64,000 nucleotides of DNA, taken from contig OZ242030.1 in NCBI GenBank assembly GCA_965205055.1, positions 1,674,001 through 1,738,000 of the forward strand, in the 5' to 3' direction. The notes under the pieces are model-generated. The model had not been told where the DNA came from and made no database searches. It saw nothing but the letters and a program-made list of their open reading frames with translations. Position 1 is the stretch's first letter. The number at the start of each line of letters is the position of its first letter. A program made the translations under genes and the position numbers. Of the stretch, positions 47,036 to 56,797 are shown piece by piece. Source of the DNA: CBDBBY01 sp965205055 (GTDB taxonomy: Bacteria; Pseudomonadota; Alphaproteobacteria; Rhodobacterales; Rhodobacteraceae).

Positions 47036-49333
47036 ATGTTGAAATTCGGCGTGAGCCAACCCGTGAAGAGGAAGGAAGACGTCCGGCTGCTGACCGGACA
47101 AGGCCGGTACATCGGCGACGCCGCTCCCGACGGAGCGCTGGTAGCTCATTTCTTCTACTCGCCGGTCGCGCACGCCCGGATCGTCTCCTTGGACGTCGAG
47201 GCCGCCAGATCGGCGGACGGAGTGCATGCAGTCTTGACTGCGGAGGATCTTGAGCGAGCCTCGGTCCTCAACAGGATGGCAGCGAGCATCCTCGACCTGC
47301 CCGACGGCGGAAAGGGCGCGAACCCCGCACGCCCCCTCCTTGCATCGGACAAGGTTCGTTTCGTGGGCGAGCCCGTCGCCATGATCGTGGCCGACACTCT
47401 GGACCAGGCGAAGGACGCGGCGGAGCAGATCGAATTCGATTACGAGGAGCTTTCCGCGCACCTCGATCTTAAGCCCGGTGGCGAGGCGCTGCACGAGGAA
47501 GCCCCCGACAATCTGGCTTTCGACTGGTGGGCCGGCGACAAGGACAGGGTCGGCAAGCAGTTCAGCAAAGCCGCGCATACGGTCTCGCTGATCGTGGAGG
47601 ACAACCGCATCATCGCGAATTCGCTGGAGACGCGGGGCTGCACCGCATACTGGGCCGACGGCCGCCTGCATTTCGCGTTCAGCGGCCAGGGAGTCTGGGG
47701 CCCCAAGCAGGAGTTGAAGAAGGTCTTCGGCTTGGAAAGCTCGGATGTTCACGTGCAGATCCCCGACGTCGGCGGCGGGTTCGGGATGAAAGGGTTCATG
47801 TATCCCGAATACTTCGTCGTGGCTCAGGGCGCGCGCGTCGCCGGACGGCCTTTGCGCTGGGAGTCCGAGAGGTCGGACGCCATGCTGACGGACAATGCGG
47901 GACGGGATCTCGTATCCCTTGTCGAAGCTGCATTCGACGAAAACCACCGCATCCTGGCCTACCGAATCGATACGCAATGCAACCTCGGAGCGCAGAATTC
48001 CACTTTCGGCCAAGCGATTCAGACGGAGATCGCCCAAAAAGTCGTGACGGGCGTCTACGACGTCCCCGCGACATTCTTCCGCGTGCAAGGGATTTACACC
48101 AACACGGCGCCGGTGGACGCGTATCGCGGAGCCGGACGGCCGGAAGCGATTTACATGATCGAGCGGTTGATGGATCACGCCGCCAGAGTTCTCGGCGTCG
48201 GCCAGCTCGAATTGAGGCGCAAGAACTTCATTCCGCCCGAAAAGTTTCCGTATCTGAATTTTGCGAATGAGACCTTCGATGTCGGCGACTTCGACAAGGT
48301 CTTGAAGCGCGCGGAAGCGGAGGCGGATATTGCCGGGTTTCCGTCTCGGAGACGCGAAGCCAAGTCAAAAGGCAGACTCAGGGGCATCGGCCTTTGCTAC
48401 TATATCGAAGCAATTCTCGGGGATCCGTCCGAAACCACCAAAATCGAATTCACCGAGAGCGGCGGCGTCAACATGTACGTGGGCACCCAGTCGAACGGCC
48501 AGGGCCACGAGACCGCCTTCGCGCAGGTTCTGCACGAACGCACCGGCATTCCGTTCGAGAAGATCAATTTCGTGCAGGGGGACAGCGATCTGATCCGGAA
48601 GGGCGGCGGAACCGGCGGGTCGCGCTCCGTCACGACGCAAAGCGTTTCGATCAATTTGACTTCGGACCGCATGATCGAAAAATTCATGCCGTTCGCCGCC
48701 GAGCAGTTTGAACATGCGGAATCGGATGTCGAATTCGACGACGGACTGTTCCGCGCGAAAGGCACCAACAAGTCGATGTCTTTGATGGACGCCGCGGACG
48801 CCGCGCGGGCGGCGGGCCGAATCGATTTGCTGACGACCGAAGCGACCTCGAAACTGGACGGACGCTCCTACCCGAACGGAGCCCATCTCTGCGAGGTCGA
48901 GATCGACCCCGACACCGGCGATACGAAAGTCGTCAAATACACGGTGGTCGACGATCTGGGAGTTCTGATGAACCCCATGCTCGCCGAAGGCCAAGTCCAC
49001 GGTGGCGTGGCGCAAGGCATTGGCCAGGCGGTCACGGAGCGAGTCGTATTCGACGAGGACGGTCAGCTCTTGTCGGGCACGTTCATGGATTACGCGATGC
49101 CGCGCGCCGGAGACATTCCGTTCATCGAGTTCCACTCTGAGCCTGTGCCGTCAAAGAACAATCCGATCGGCATGAAAGGATGCGGAGAAGCGGGAACGAT
49201 CGGCGCGCTCGCGGCCGTCGCGAATGCCGTTCAGGACGCAGTGTGGGAGCTGGGCGTGCAGCGGGTCGACATGCCGTTTACCCCGGAGCGGACATGGCGG
49301 ATGCTGGCAGCGAAGGAAACCGCTCCGAATTGA
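47036..49333 (+). CDS. Xanthine-oxidase-family molybdopterin subunit (CoxL form II-like)
   Basis: A 765-residue large subunit of a molybdenum hydroxylase. Seen: the family N terminus VKRKEDVRLLTGQGRYIGD, the molybdopterin region IPDVGGGFGMKG, VDAYRGAGRPEAIYM, GTQSNGQGHETAFAQVL, GGGTGGSRSV, and the catalytic glutamate in GMKGCGEAGTIGAL. The active-site loop AYRGAGR is the form II type, not the AYxCSFR loop of true CO dehydrogenase, so oxidation of another substrate is likely. The FAD (coxM) and Fe-S (coxS) subunit genes are not adjacent, which is unusual. No stop or frameshift is present. Confidence 0.92.
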   Translation: MLKFGVSQPVKRKEDVRLLTGQGRYIGDAAPDGALVAHFFYSPVAHARIVSLDVEAARSADGVHAVLTAEDLERASVLNRMAASILDLPDGGKGANPARPLLASDKVRFVGEPVAMIVADTLDQAKDAAEQIEFDYEELSAHLDLKPGGEALHEEAPDNLAFDWWAGDKDRVGKQFSKAAHTVSLIVEDNRIIANSLETRGCTAYWADGRLHFAFSGQGVWGPKQELKKVFGLESSDVHVQIPDVGGGFGMKGFMYPEYFVVAQGARVAGRPLRWESERSDAMLTDNAGRDLVSLVEAAFDENHRILAYRIDTQCNLGAQNSTFGQAIQTEIAQKVVTGVYDVPATFFRVQGIYTNTAPVDAYRGAGRPEAIYMIERLMDHAARVLGVGQLELRRKNFIPPEKFPYLNFANETFDVGDFDKVLKRAEAEADIAGFPSRRREAKSKGRLRGIGLCYYIEAILGDPSETTKIEFTESGGVNMYVGTQSNGQGHETAFAQVLHERTGIPFEKINFVQGDSDLIRKGGGTGGSRSVTTQSVSINLTSDRMIEKFMPFAAEQFEHAESDVEFDDGLFRAKGTNKSMSLMDAADAARAAGRIDLLTTEATSKLDGRSYPNGAHLCEVEIDPDTGDTKVVKYTVVDDLGVLMNPMLAEGQVHGGVAQGIGQAVTERVVFDEDGQLLSGTFMDYAMPRAGDIPFIEFHSEPVPSKNNPIGMKGCGEAGTIGALAAVANAVQDAVWELGVQRVDMPFTPERTWRMLAAKETAPN

Positions 49334-49426
49334 CCACGTCTGATGCCCTGAATTCGGAGCGCAACGCCGGTCTTCAATCAGGTCGGGCAGCCGTTCGCCG
49401 CCGCGTTCGACCCGCCCGATGAACCC

Positions 49427-50812
49427 CTACCTGCCGGATCGCTTCAGAACCTTGTCCAAAAGCATGCGGCGCTCGCTCGCTACCGGCGCCGTTTTGACCC
49501 GCTCGTAATTCACCTGGGGGTCGTACAGATTCACCTCCAACCCGAGTTCCGCCGCCGTCAGCCTCCCCATCGAAGCAATAAGCGAATAAGCGGCAACGTC
49601 GCGATTCGTTTCAGCCGTGATCAGGTCGGTGCGAGCGCCAAGCAGCCTTTGTTCGGTATCGAGGACATCCAGAGTGGACCGAAGTCCGAGCGCCGCCTCC
49701 TCGCGCATGCCGTTGTACGCAATCTGGGCTGACTCCACCTGCTCGCGCCGCGCCGTTATGGATGCCGCGGCAATTTCGAACCTCGCCCAGGCCGAAGCAA
49801 CCCGCTGTTCGGCGGAACGGACAGCCTGCAGCAAATCGAAACGCGCCTGCTGCGATACAGCCAGACCCTGCCGCAGCAGGGCCATGTTCGCGCCGCCGCG
49901 GTACAATGGCATGTTGGCCGTCAACGAAATGCTGGACGTGGTGGATCCGCTGCCGCTCCAGCGTTCCAGATCACGATCCAATGCCACGGACCCTCCCAGC
50001 GTAATCCTGGGATTCAGAACGGTTTCGGACCTTTTCACATTGAGGTCCGCCGCCGCCGCCGTGTGCTGAGCCCTGATGATGGACGGGTGATTCCTTCTTG
50101 CGATCTCGGTCGCTTCTTCAAGGGACGGCGGCAATTCGACGATCAGCGGCGAAAACTCCAATGTTCCGGGATATTCGCCGACTTGGAGTCTGTAGGTTTC
50201 CCGAGCGATCGAAAGCTCGCCTTCCCGCAACGCAACCGTGCTTCTCGCCGAAGCGAGCTGCGCCTCCACGGCACTCACGTCCGTCCGGGTGATGGCTCCG
50301 AGCTGGAATCGATTCCGGGCCGCGTCGAGCTCGGTCGAAATCAATCGAAGATTGTTTCGCTCAAGCGTCAGCAGCCTGTCGTAGCGCAAGACGTCGTAGT
50401 AGGCCCTGACCGCACCCAGAATTACGTTCTGTTCCGTCTCGACCAGCGTTTGCCGGGCAGCCAGGACTCCTTCTTCCGCCGCTTTTATGGCAAGCCTCTG
50501 ACTGCCCCCGTCGGACAAAAGCAAATCCATCGTCAAACGCAGCGTCCCCGTAAGGGAATCGCCGCTTTGCGCCGACGCGCTGTCGACGACTCTGCCTTGC
50601 GAGGTCGCGACCAGATTGATCGCCGGCCGCAGCACTGCCACGGCCTGCGAAACGGTTTCGTCGGTTACGCGAAGCAACGCGCGCGATGATTCGAGAACGC
50701 TGCTGTTGCGATAGGAGACCGCCAACGCCTCGGGCAGCGTCTGCCCGACAGCCGGAATTGCTAATCCGGCAGCAAGCGCGAAACAGATTGCGCTCTTCCT
50801 TTTGAACAACAT
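49427..50812 (-). CDS. tolC: TolC-family outer-membrane efflux channel
   Basis: A 461-residue outer-membrane protein with signal peptide (AICFALAAGLAIPAVGQ) and the duplicated coiled-coil/beta-barrel structure of TolC. Typical signs are the paired repeats with TLPEALAVSYRNSSVLESSR and EEATEIARRNHPSIIRAQHT and the glycine-rich turn NRFQLGAITRTDVSAVEAQL. It forms the outer duct for type I secretion and RND efflux. The gene follows pcm after 56 bases on the same strand, an order conserved in alphaproteobacteria. Confidence 0.92.
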   Translation of the reverse strand: MLFKRKSAICFALAAGLAIPAVGQTLPEALAVSYRNSSVLESSRALLRVTDETVSQAVAVLRPAINLVATSQGRVVDSASAQSGDSLTGTLRLTMDLLLSDGGSQRLAIKAAEEGVLAARQTLVETEQNVILGAVRAYYDVLRYDRLLTLERNNLRLISTELDAARNRFQLGAITRTDVSAVEAQLASARSTVALREGELSIARETYRLQVGEYPGTLEFSPLIVELPPSLEEATEIARRNHPSIIRAQHTAAAADLNVKRSETVLNPRITLGGSVALDRDLERWSGSGSTTSSISLTANMPLYRGGANMALLRQGLAVSQQARFDLLQAVRSAEQRVASAWARFEIAAASITARREQVESAQIAYNGMREEAALGLRSTLDVLDTEQRLLGARTDLITAETNRDVAAYSLIASMGRLTAAELGLEVNLYDPQVNYERVKTAPVASERRMLLDKVLKRSGR

Positions 50813-50868
50813 GGTCTTCTCCGCATTTTAAGCTTCAGCCCGTTCTGCTCGCCTGTTGCCCCACGTCA

Positions 50869-51522
50869 TCAAAATGTGAATGTTCTTATTTTTTTGAATC
50901 CCTGCAATACCGGCGCGTAGGCGCTGAACGCAATCCGCCAGCTGATTCTGCCTTTTGCCTTGATGCCGATCCTGCATTCGCCCGCTTCGCCGTCGACGAA
51001 AATGCATGCGATTCGACCGCCCTCTTTTAGCTGCTCGGAAAGGCCGAGGGGGAGATCTTCCACGCCGCCCTGAACGGCCATCGCATCGTACGGCCCATGC
51101 TCCGGCGCGCCCTCCGCCAGCGGGCCGGCTATCGCTATGGCGTTGTCTACGAAATGATTGGCGAGGGTCGACTCGACGCGCTCCGCGAACTCGTCGATTT
51201 CCTCCAACGCAATGACGGCCTCCGCCATGCGGGCGATGACGGCGGAAGAATAGCCAAGCGCGCATCCCACATCCAGAACAAGCTCGTCCCGCCTTACGTT
51301 CAATTCGTTCAGCATCTTCGCAAGCACGCGCGGATCCAGCACCACCCTGTGATCCGCGATGGGAACGTGCTCTCCCATATAAGCAAGATCCCTGAAGGCG
51401 TCGGGAACGAATTCCTCGCGCGGGATTTCCAGCATCGCTTGAATGATGTTGAAGTTGGTCACGTCCGACGGCCTCACTTGGCAGTCCACCATCGCGACGC
51501 GACGCTGATCGAATTCGTTCAT
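50869..51522 (-). CDS. Protein-L-isoaspartate O-methyltransferase-like protein
   Basis: A 217-residue SAM-dependent methyltransferase of the PCMT family. Seen: AMVDCQVRPSDVTNFNIIQA near the N terminus, IPREEFVP, the SAM motif ELVLDVGCALGYSSAVIARM, and VIALEEIDEFAERV. The motif has C-A-L where classic PCMT has TGSGY, a feature of the alphaproteobacterial Pcm-like proteins encoded beside tolC; whether they still repair isoaspartate is uncertain. The ATG at 51522 gives the standard N terminus. Confidence 0.85.
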   Translation of the reverse strand: MNEFDQRRVAMVDCQVRPSDVTNFNIIQAMLEIPREEFVPDAFRDLAYMGEHVPIADHRVVLDPRVLAKMLNELNVRRDELVLDVGCALGYSSAVIARMAEAVIALEEIDEFAERVESTLANHFVDNAIAIAGPLAEGAPEHGPYDAMAVQGGVEDLPLGLSEQLKEGGRIACIFVDGEAGECRIGIKAKGRISWRIAFSAYAPVLQGFKKIRTFTF

Positions 51523-51646
51523 TGCCCAATCTGCAGAATCAAACCGGTCTTGCAGTCCATATTCGCACATTTCTTGCGGAAGGGTAACTCCGACGCGCGC
51601 CGTCGCCGAATCGGCTGCCCGAGGTTTCCAAAGCGCGCAGACGGAA

Positions 51647-53593
51647 TCATCGGCCTCCCAATCCGGGCAAGTTCTTGAATTCCTCCAGCGCCTCCGGATT
51701 CGCCAACGCCTCGATGTTCGTGACCGGCATCCCGTTCACGACGTTCCTTACCGCCAATTCGACTATTTTGCCGGACTTGGTCCTCGGAATGTCCGACACG
51801 GCGAATATCCGCGCCGGAACATGCCGCGGCGACGCGTTCTCGCGCACCGCGCGCTTGATCTCCGAAATCAATCCGTCCGTAAGCGCCGTTCCGTCCCTCA
51901 ATCGCAAGAACAGAACGATTTCGACGTCCGACCCGGCATTCAATCCTATCGCCAAGGCTTCCAACACTTCGCTGAACTGCTCCACCGGCCGATAGATTTC
52001 CGCCGTTCCGATTCGCACGCCTCCCGGATTCAGCGTCGCATCGGACCGACCGAAAAACACCATCCCGCCGGTCTCCGTCAGACGCACCCAATCTCCATGG
52101 TGCCAGACGCCGGGATATCGCGAGAAGTACGCATCGTCGTATTTCTTTCCGTCATGATCGTTGAAGAATCCCGTCGGCATCGAGGGGTGGGCCGACGCGC
52201 ATACAAGTTCGCCCGTCTCTCCGAGCAGACTGTTCCCGTCGGCGTCGCAAACTCTGACGTCCATCCCGAGATGCCGCTTCTGGCATTGCCCCCTGTAAAC
52301 CGGGCTGATCGGACTCGCGCCGACGAAACAGCCGAGGATATCGGTGCCGCCGGCGATCGAGGACAGGCAGACGTCCGATTTCCATTGCTCGTAGATGTAG
52401 TCGAAGGATTCCGGCGACAGCGGCGATCCAGTGGAATACACGACCCGGAGCGCGCTCAGATCGCACCGCGTCTGCGGAGCGACACCAGCTTTCGCGCATG
52501 CGTCGAAGTATTTGGCCGAAGCGCCGAAATGCGTCACACTCTCCGCCGATGCGATTTCGGGAAGCCGCATCGCATCAGGATGCATCGGCGATCCGTCATA
52601 GAGCATGATTGTCGCCTCCGAAGCCAAACCGCTGACCAGCCAATTCCACATCATCCACCCGCAGGTGGTCGCGTACATCACGCGGTCGCCGGGCTTGATG
52701 TCGCCTTGGAGCTTGTGCTCCTTCAAATGCTGCAGAATCGTTCCGCCGACGGAATGGACGATGCATTTGGGAAGTCCCGTCGTCCCCGACGAGTACATGA
52801 TGAACAATGGCGAACGAAATCCTACGCGGGTGAATTCGGGCCGCGCCGGCCCTTGCCCGCCCAAATACTCCGCGAAACCCATGTTTCCTTCAGCCGGGGC
52901 ATCGACGGATTCGGCATAGGGCAGCACTACGACGCGTCCGATGCTCGGAATGCGGTTCGCAACTTCGACGGCCGTGGGCAGAGCGCGGAATGTCTTGCCG
53001 CCGTAGCGATACGCGGCGGTGCAAAACAACAGTTTCGGTTCAATCTGGCCGAATCGGTCCATTACGCCGTTGATTCCGAAATCAGGCGAACATGACGACC
53101 AGACCGCGCCGAGACTGGCAGTTGCCATCATCGCGGCAACCGTTTCGGGCGTGTTCGCGACGATCCCCGCCACCCGGTCTCCGGCTCCAATGCCGTCTTC
53201 CCTCATCGATCGCTGGAGTCGTCCGACAAGGGAATTCAGCTTCTCCCAAGTCAAGCAACGCCGGCCGCCGCATTCGGAATGAAAAATGACGGCAGGCGCG
53301 CCATCGCATCTGCGAAGGAGATTTTCGGCATAGTTCAGCGACGCATCCGGGAAGAATCTGCTGTCTCGAATGTCGTCCGCTGGAATGAAATCTGTCGGCC
53401 CCGGGTCGCCTACGGTTCCGCTGAAGTCCCATACCGCGCGCCAGAACGGCCCTGGATTCTCTATCGAATAATTCCAGAGCGCGTCATAATCCAAGTTGCC
53501 AACGGCGTCGGCGATTTCGGGACGCCCCATGAAGTGCGCGAGCAGCGTTGATTCCGCCCGCCCGCGCGAAGGTTCCCACAACAGCGTGTCCAT
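51647..53593 (-). CDS. Acetoacetate-CoA ligase
   Basis: A 648-residue acyl-adenylate-forming enzyme that activates acetoacetate to acetoacetyl-CoA, linking ketone bodies or polyhydroxybutyrate breakdown to central metabolism. Seen: the AMP-binding motif FIMYSSGTTGLPKCIVHSVG, TTCGWMMWNWLVSGLASEAT, YSTGSPLSPESFDYIYE, the A8 region GGMVFFGRSDATLNPGGVRI and the catalytic lysine region PRTKSGKIVELAV. The length fits the family. The ATG at 53593 gives MDTLLWEPS, the usual start. It runs in the same direction as pcm and tolC but is separated by 124 bases. Confidence 0.94.
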   Translation of the reverse strand: MDTLLWEPSRGRAESTLLAHFMGRPEIADAVGNLDYDALWNYSIENPGPFWRAVWDFSGTVGDPGPTDFIPADDIRDSRFFPDASLNYAENLLRRCDGAPAVIFHSECGGRRCLTWEKLNSLVGRLQRSMREDGIGAGDRVAGIVANTPETVAAMMATASLGAVWSSCSPDFGINGVMDRFGQIEPKLLFCTAAYRYGGKTFRALPTAVEVANRIPSIGRVVVLPYAESVDAPAEGNMGFAEYLGGQGPARPEFTRVGFRSPLFIMYSSGTTGLPKCIVHSVGGTILQHLKEHKLQGDIKPGDRVMYATTCGWMMWNWLVSGLASEATIMLYDGSPMHPDAMRLPEIASAESVTHFGASAKYFDACAKAGVAPQTRCDLSALRVVYSTGSPLSPESFDYIYEQWKSDVCLSSIAGGTDILGCFVGASPISPVYRGQCQKRHLGMDVRVCDADGNSLLGETGELVCASAHPSMPTGFFNDHDGKKYDDAYFSRYPGVWHHGDWVRLTETGGMVFFGRSDATLNPGGVRIGTAEIYRPVEQFSEVLEALAIGLNAGSDVEIVLFLRLRDGTALTDGLISEIKRAVRENASPRHVPARIFAVSDIPRTKSGKIVELAVRNVVNGMPVTNIEALANPEALEEFKNLPGLGGR

Positions 53594-54064
53594 TGCGCTC
53601 TCTCCGACTCGCATACCCCGATGAAAACCGTTCGATACCATTGTCGGCGTTCGCGTCAAATCGGAGAGATCAGCCGATCCTTATGTGAGCATGCAACGGT
53701 GATTCGGCCAGTTCGAAAATCGTGCACCGGCAATGACATGCGGCCTCGGCCAGCGACGAGGCTTGCGAATAACCTGGCGAAAAAGCGACCGCCGTTCACT
53801 CGGCAGGCCCTCTTCCCGACCGAACGTCGCTTCCGAAAATTTGCATTCCTTGCAGCGCAGCATCAAATCGGCGCTTGGCATCCGTCGAGGATGCCAAGCG
53901 CCGCTGATTTTCCCAGATCGATCAGGAAAACTCGATTCGAAGATTATCGGACAGCCGTCCGCACGAGAAGGCCAATGGCTGTCTCAATAATTTCTTTGCC
54001 GAACATTGATCAACATCGGTCAAACCGCAGCCGCGGCTTGGAATCCGATGCGATCAATAATTGT
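53594..54064. other. Intergenic, no recognisable gene
   Basis: About 470 bases between the ligase promoter side and the H-NS-like gene. No features recognised. Confidence 0.5.
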
Positions 54065-54394
54065 TTATTCCTTGATTTTAAAATCATCCGCATTAGCGCC
54101 TCCCGCCACGAGGTCGCGCAACCAAATTGGCTGTCGCCCCCGTCCCGACCAGGTCTGCATCGAATTTGCGGGATTCCGATATTTCGGCGCCACCTTGGAA
54201 TAACGCTTGACTTTCGGCTGTTCAAACAACTCTTCGACCGAATAGCCCATGTTCCTAGCGAGCGTTTCTATTTTCTCGGCTGCCTTGGTGCGCTTGAGTC
54301 GCTCGTCTCGCGTTTCTATAGCAACTTCAAGTCTACGTTTCAGGGCTTTCAGTTCCCTGAGAGACAAAGCATCGAGGTCCGCATAGTTGTCCAT
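54065..54394 (-). CDS. H-NS/HvrA-family nucleoid-associated protein
   Basis: A 109-residue DNA-binding protein. The N-terminal coiled-coil oligomerisation part is LSLRELKALKRRLEVAIETR. The C-terminal DNA-binding domain has KYRNPANSMQTWSGRGRQPI with the AT-hook-like GRGRQP core, then WLRDLVAGGANADDF. H-NS-type proteins silence AT-rich, often horizontally acquired DNA, which is relevant to the AT-rich block at 35384-36989. The ATG at 54394 yields the standard MDNYADLDAL start. Confidence 0.9.
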   Translation of the reverse strand: MDNYADLDALSLRELKALKRRLEVAIETRDERLKRTKAAEKIETLARNMGYSVEELFEQPKVKRYSKVAPKYRNPANSMQTWSGRGRQPIWLRDLVAGGANADDFKIKE

Positions 54395-55058
54395 GTGTTT
54401 TTTCCACTTAAGTTCAGTAAAGACCGGATGGACGGTTAGCACCTTGCTTGAAGATATGCAATTGCCTCCGTGCGACGAACGCAAATTTCCTGCAAAGAAC
54501 AACGCCTCCGTGCCGCGACCCGCGGAATTAGAATTCGCATCCTCGGATAAATCGGCTCATTCCAATCCATCGGTTGAACTGCAGAGCAACGCGCAAGTAT
54601 TTGCGGGCTGACGGGGCCTCTTGGCGAGTCGGGAACGAAGCGGACGGCTTTCAATTGTTTCACCCTGAACCAATCCGACTGCGAATGCGTGATCGAATCC
54701 CCGCTTGAAGCACTAAATGAGGCGCTTCACAGGAAAAAAATCCGACTCCGTTCGCTTGGTGGCGCCACTCTTTCAAGCGGTGAATTCCGCTGTCGAAAGC
54801 ACGGACCGATGGTGGAACCCAATGCAATGCGGGTGCAGGTTCAGCCAATCCGGCATTGGCTAAAGTATTGAAATCGCGTTGCAAAATCTCGCATGTCAAG
54901 GTTGACGACCAACTTCCTCATGCCGCCGCGAACCCGAGCGACAAATTCACCTTTCCGATTTGCGGCCGCATGACGAATGAACAATAATCTATTGGTCGGC
55001 ACGGCAGGCAGTTTACGAATCCAACCGAGATCCCGACCGAAATTCAGGGGAACATTTG
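54395..55058. other. Intergenic, no recognisable gene
   Basis: About 660 bases between the divergent H-NS-like and AGE-family genes, holding both promoters. No RNA gene or other feature was recognised. Confidence 0.5.
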
Positions 55059-56252
55059 ATGAGCGGCAACTCTCCCACACACCCGGACTTCGAATCCGGT
55101 TTCTTTCTCAAGGACCACATTGAGCACACTCTGGATTTCTACCGTCTGCATGCATTCGACGGCAAAGGCGGATTTTTCCATTGCCTGCTCGACGACGGGC
55201 GCTTGATCGATTTGGAAACGCGGCATCTGGTCAGCTCCACTCGCCATGTAGTGAATTTCGCGACGTCGCACAAATTCAGCGGAAATTCCTCCGACCGGGC
55301 TCGAGCCGAGCACGGACTGCAATACATTACCGATTCGCATCTTCAGCCCGGCGGCTGGTTCGCCTGGGAATTGCGGAACCGCGCCCCGACGAGCCAATCC
55401 GTTTCGACCTATGGCCATTCATTCGTTCTGCTTGCTGCCGCGACCGCGTTCAATGCGGGAATTCCCGAAGGCCGCAAGCTTTTGGACCAAACTTGGGAAT
55501 TCTGCGAGAAACATTTATGGCGGGAGTCCGACGGAGCCTATGTCGACGAGCTTCCATCCTTGAATCAAGATCCTCTGCCATACAGAGGGCAAAACGCAAA
55601 CATGCACATGTGCGAAGCTTGCTTGGCGGCTTGGCATTCAACCCGCGAAAGGAAGTATCTCGAAAGAGCCGATGTCTTGGCCACGAAGTTTGCGCTTGAA
55701 TTGGCCGATGCCTGCGGGGGTCAGGTCTGGGAGCATTTCACCAGAGGCTGGCAGCCGGACTTCGACTACAATTCGGGAAAGCCGGACGATTTGTTCAAGC
55801 CTTGGGGCTTTCAGCCCGGGCATCAATTCGAATGGTCGAGGCTTCTTTTGACGCTTGAAAAGGAGTCGCCGCGGGAATGGCACCTTGATCGCGCTGTTTC
55901 GCTTTACGAAACGGGAATGAACCAAGGGCGGGATCCGCAATTCGGAGGCGTGGTTTACGGTGTTGCGCCTGACGGGAACTTCGCTTCAGTGCAAAAATAC
56001 TATTGGGTCCACAGCGAAGGCTTCGCGGCTGCGTGGAGACTATTCAAGAGAACGGGTTCCGATAGGTACCGCTCGGATTACAATGACATCTGGCGATATT
56101 CATGGGACCACTTTGTCGACCACAAGCACGGCGCCTGGTTCCGGGTACTGCAGCGCGACGGAAGCAAGGTGGACGAATATAAGTCGCCTCCGGGAAAGAC
56201 CGACTACCATACGGTGATGGCGTGCTGGGACGTCATCGATCATCTTCAATAG
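55059..56252 (+). CDS. AGE-family sugar epimerase/isomerase
   Basis: A 397-residue protein with the (alpha/alpha)6 barrel of N-acylglucosamine 2-epimerases and YihS-type mannose isomerases. Family signs are GGFFHCLLDDGRLIDLETRH, RHVVNFATSH, STYGHSFVLLAA, NANMHMCEACLAAW, FQPGHQFEWSRLLL and QKYYWVHSEGFAAAW, with the conserved catalytic histidines visible in the last three. The substrate is probably mannose or a related free aldose; N-acyl sugars are less likely without adjoining sialic-acid genes. The start is the ATG at 55059 after CAGGGGAA. Confidence 0.9.
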   Translation: MSGNSPTHPDFESGFFLKDHIEHTLDFYRLHAFDGKGGFFHCLLDDGRLIDLETRHLVSSTRHVVNFATSHKFSGNSSDRARAEHGLQYITDSHLQPGGWFAWELRNRAPTSQSVSTYGHSFVLLAAATAFNAGIPEGRKLLDQTWEFCEKHLWRESDGAYVDELPSLNQDPLPYRGQNANMHMCEACLAAWHSTRERKYLERADVLATKFALELADACGGQVWEHFTRGWQPDFDYNSGKPDDLFKPWGFQPGHQFEWSRLLLTLEKESPREWHLDRAVSLYETGMNQGRDPQFGGVVYGVAPDGNFASVQKYYWVHSEGFAAAWRLFKRTGSDRYRSDYNDIWRYSWDHFVDHKHGAWFRVLQRDGSKVDEYKSPPGKTDYHTVMACWDVIDHLQ

Positions 56253-56797
56253 GACCGCACCCGCTCGCTTCGTTGCTCTGCGGTTGCAGACGGTTCAAGA
56301 TCTGAAAATCAATCCGTATCGATCGAACAAACTCGGCGGTCGGATTGGGTGGGTTCCGACCAGCTGAACACTTCCGGCAATCGTCGAAATTCAAGCCCGG
56401 CTGCTTTGGAGTGCGGGTGAAGCAGATTCGCGGACCGGTCGAGGTCTGGATCGGTTTGGGTCGATACTTTACCCGAACTGCGGAAGCCTCGCCGCAAGAT
56501 TCGTGCATGTTTCGGTCTCACAGGCAGCAAGGGGAATCCAAGCCGTCAGGCTTCTCGGTTGAGAAACAATCGCTCGTACTTAGGGGTCCGCCGTCACCGC
56601 TACCCAATCCCGCAAAGAACGCTCATCTACGGCACTCCGGAAAATGATTCTGCGTCACGGATCATTTTTGGATGCTTATTGGCATTCGATAGGTGAAGAC
56701 GATATGATTTGCTCAAGCACGGCAACCTCGAAACCGCACTCACTCCGCATAGCAATGCATCCCATTTCAAAATCAAAAGAACTCCCAAAATATAGGA
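56253..56797. other. Intergenic with an IS21-like end
   Basis: No gene recognised. A third copy of the IS21-like terminal motif, GATGCTTATTGGCAT, is at 56671-56685. TGCTTTGGAGTGCGG near 56402 resembles a segment at about 58757, on the other side of the ATPase/DUF3226 module. Confidence 0.5.

Noticed and set aside
51821..53095. 424-codon plus-strand frame opposite the acetoacetate-CoA ligase
   Set aside because: Shadow of a full-length enzyme with all adenylation motifs.
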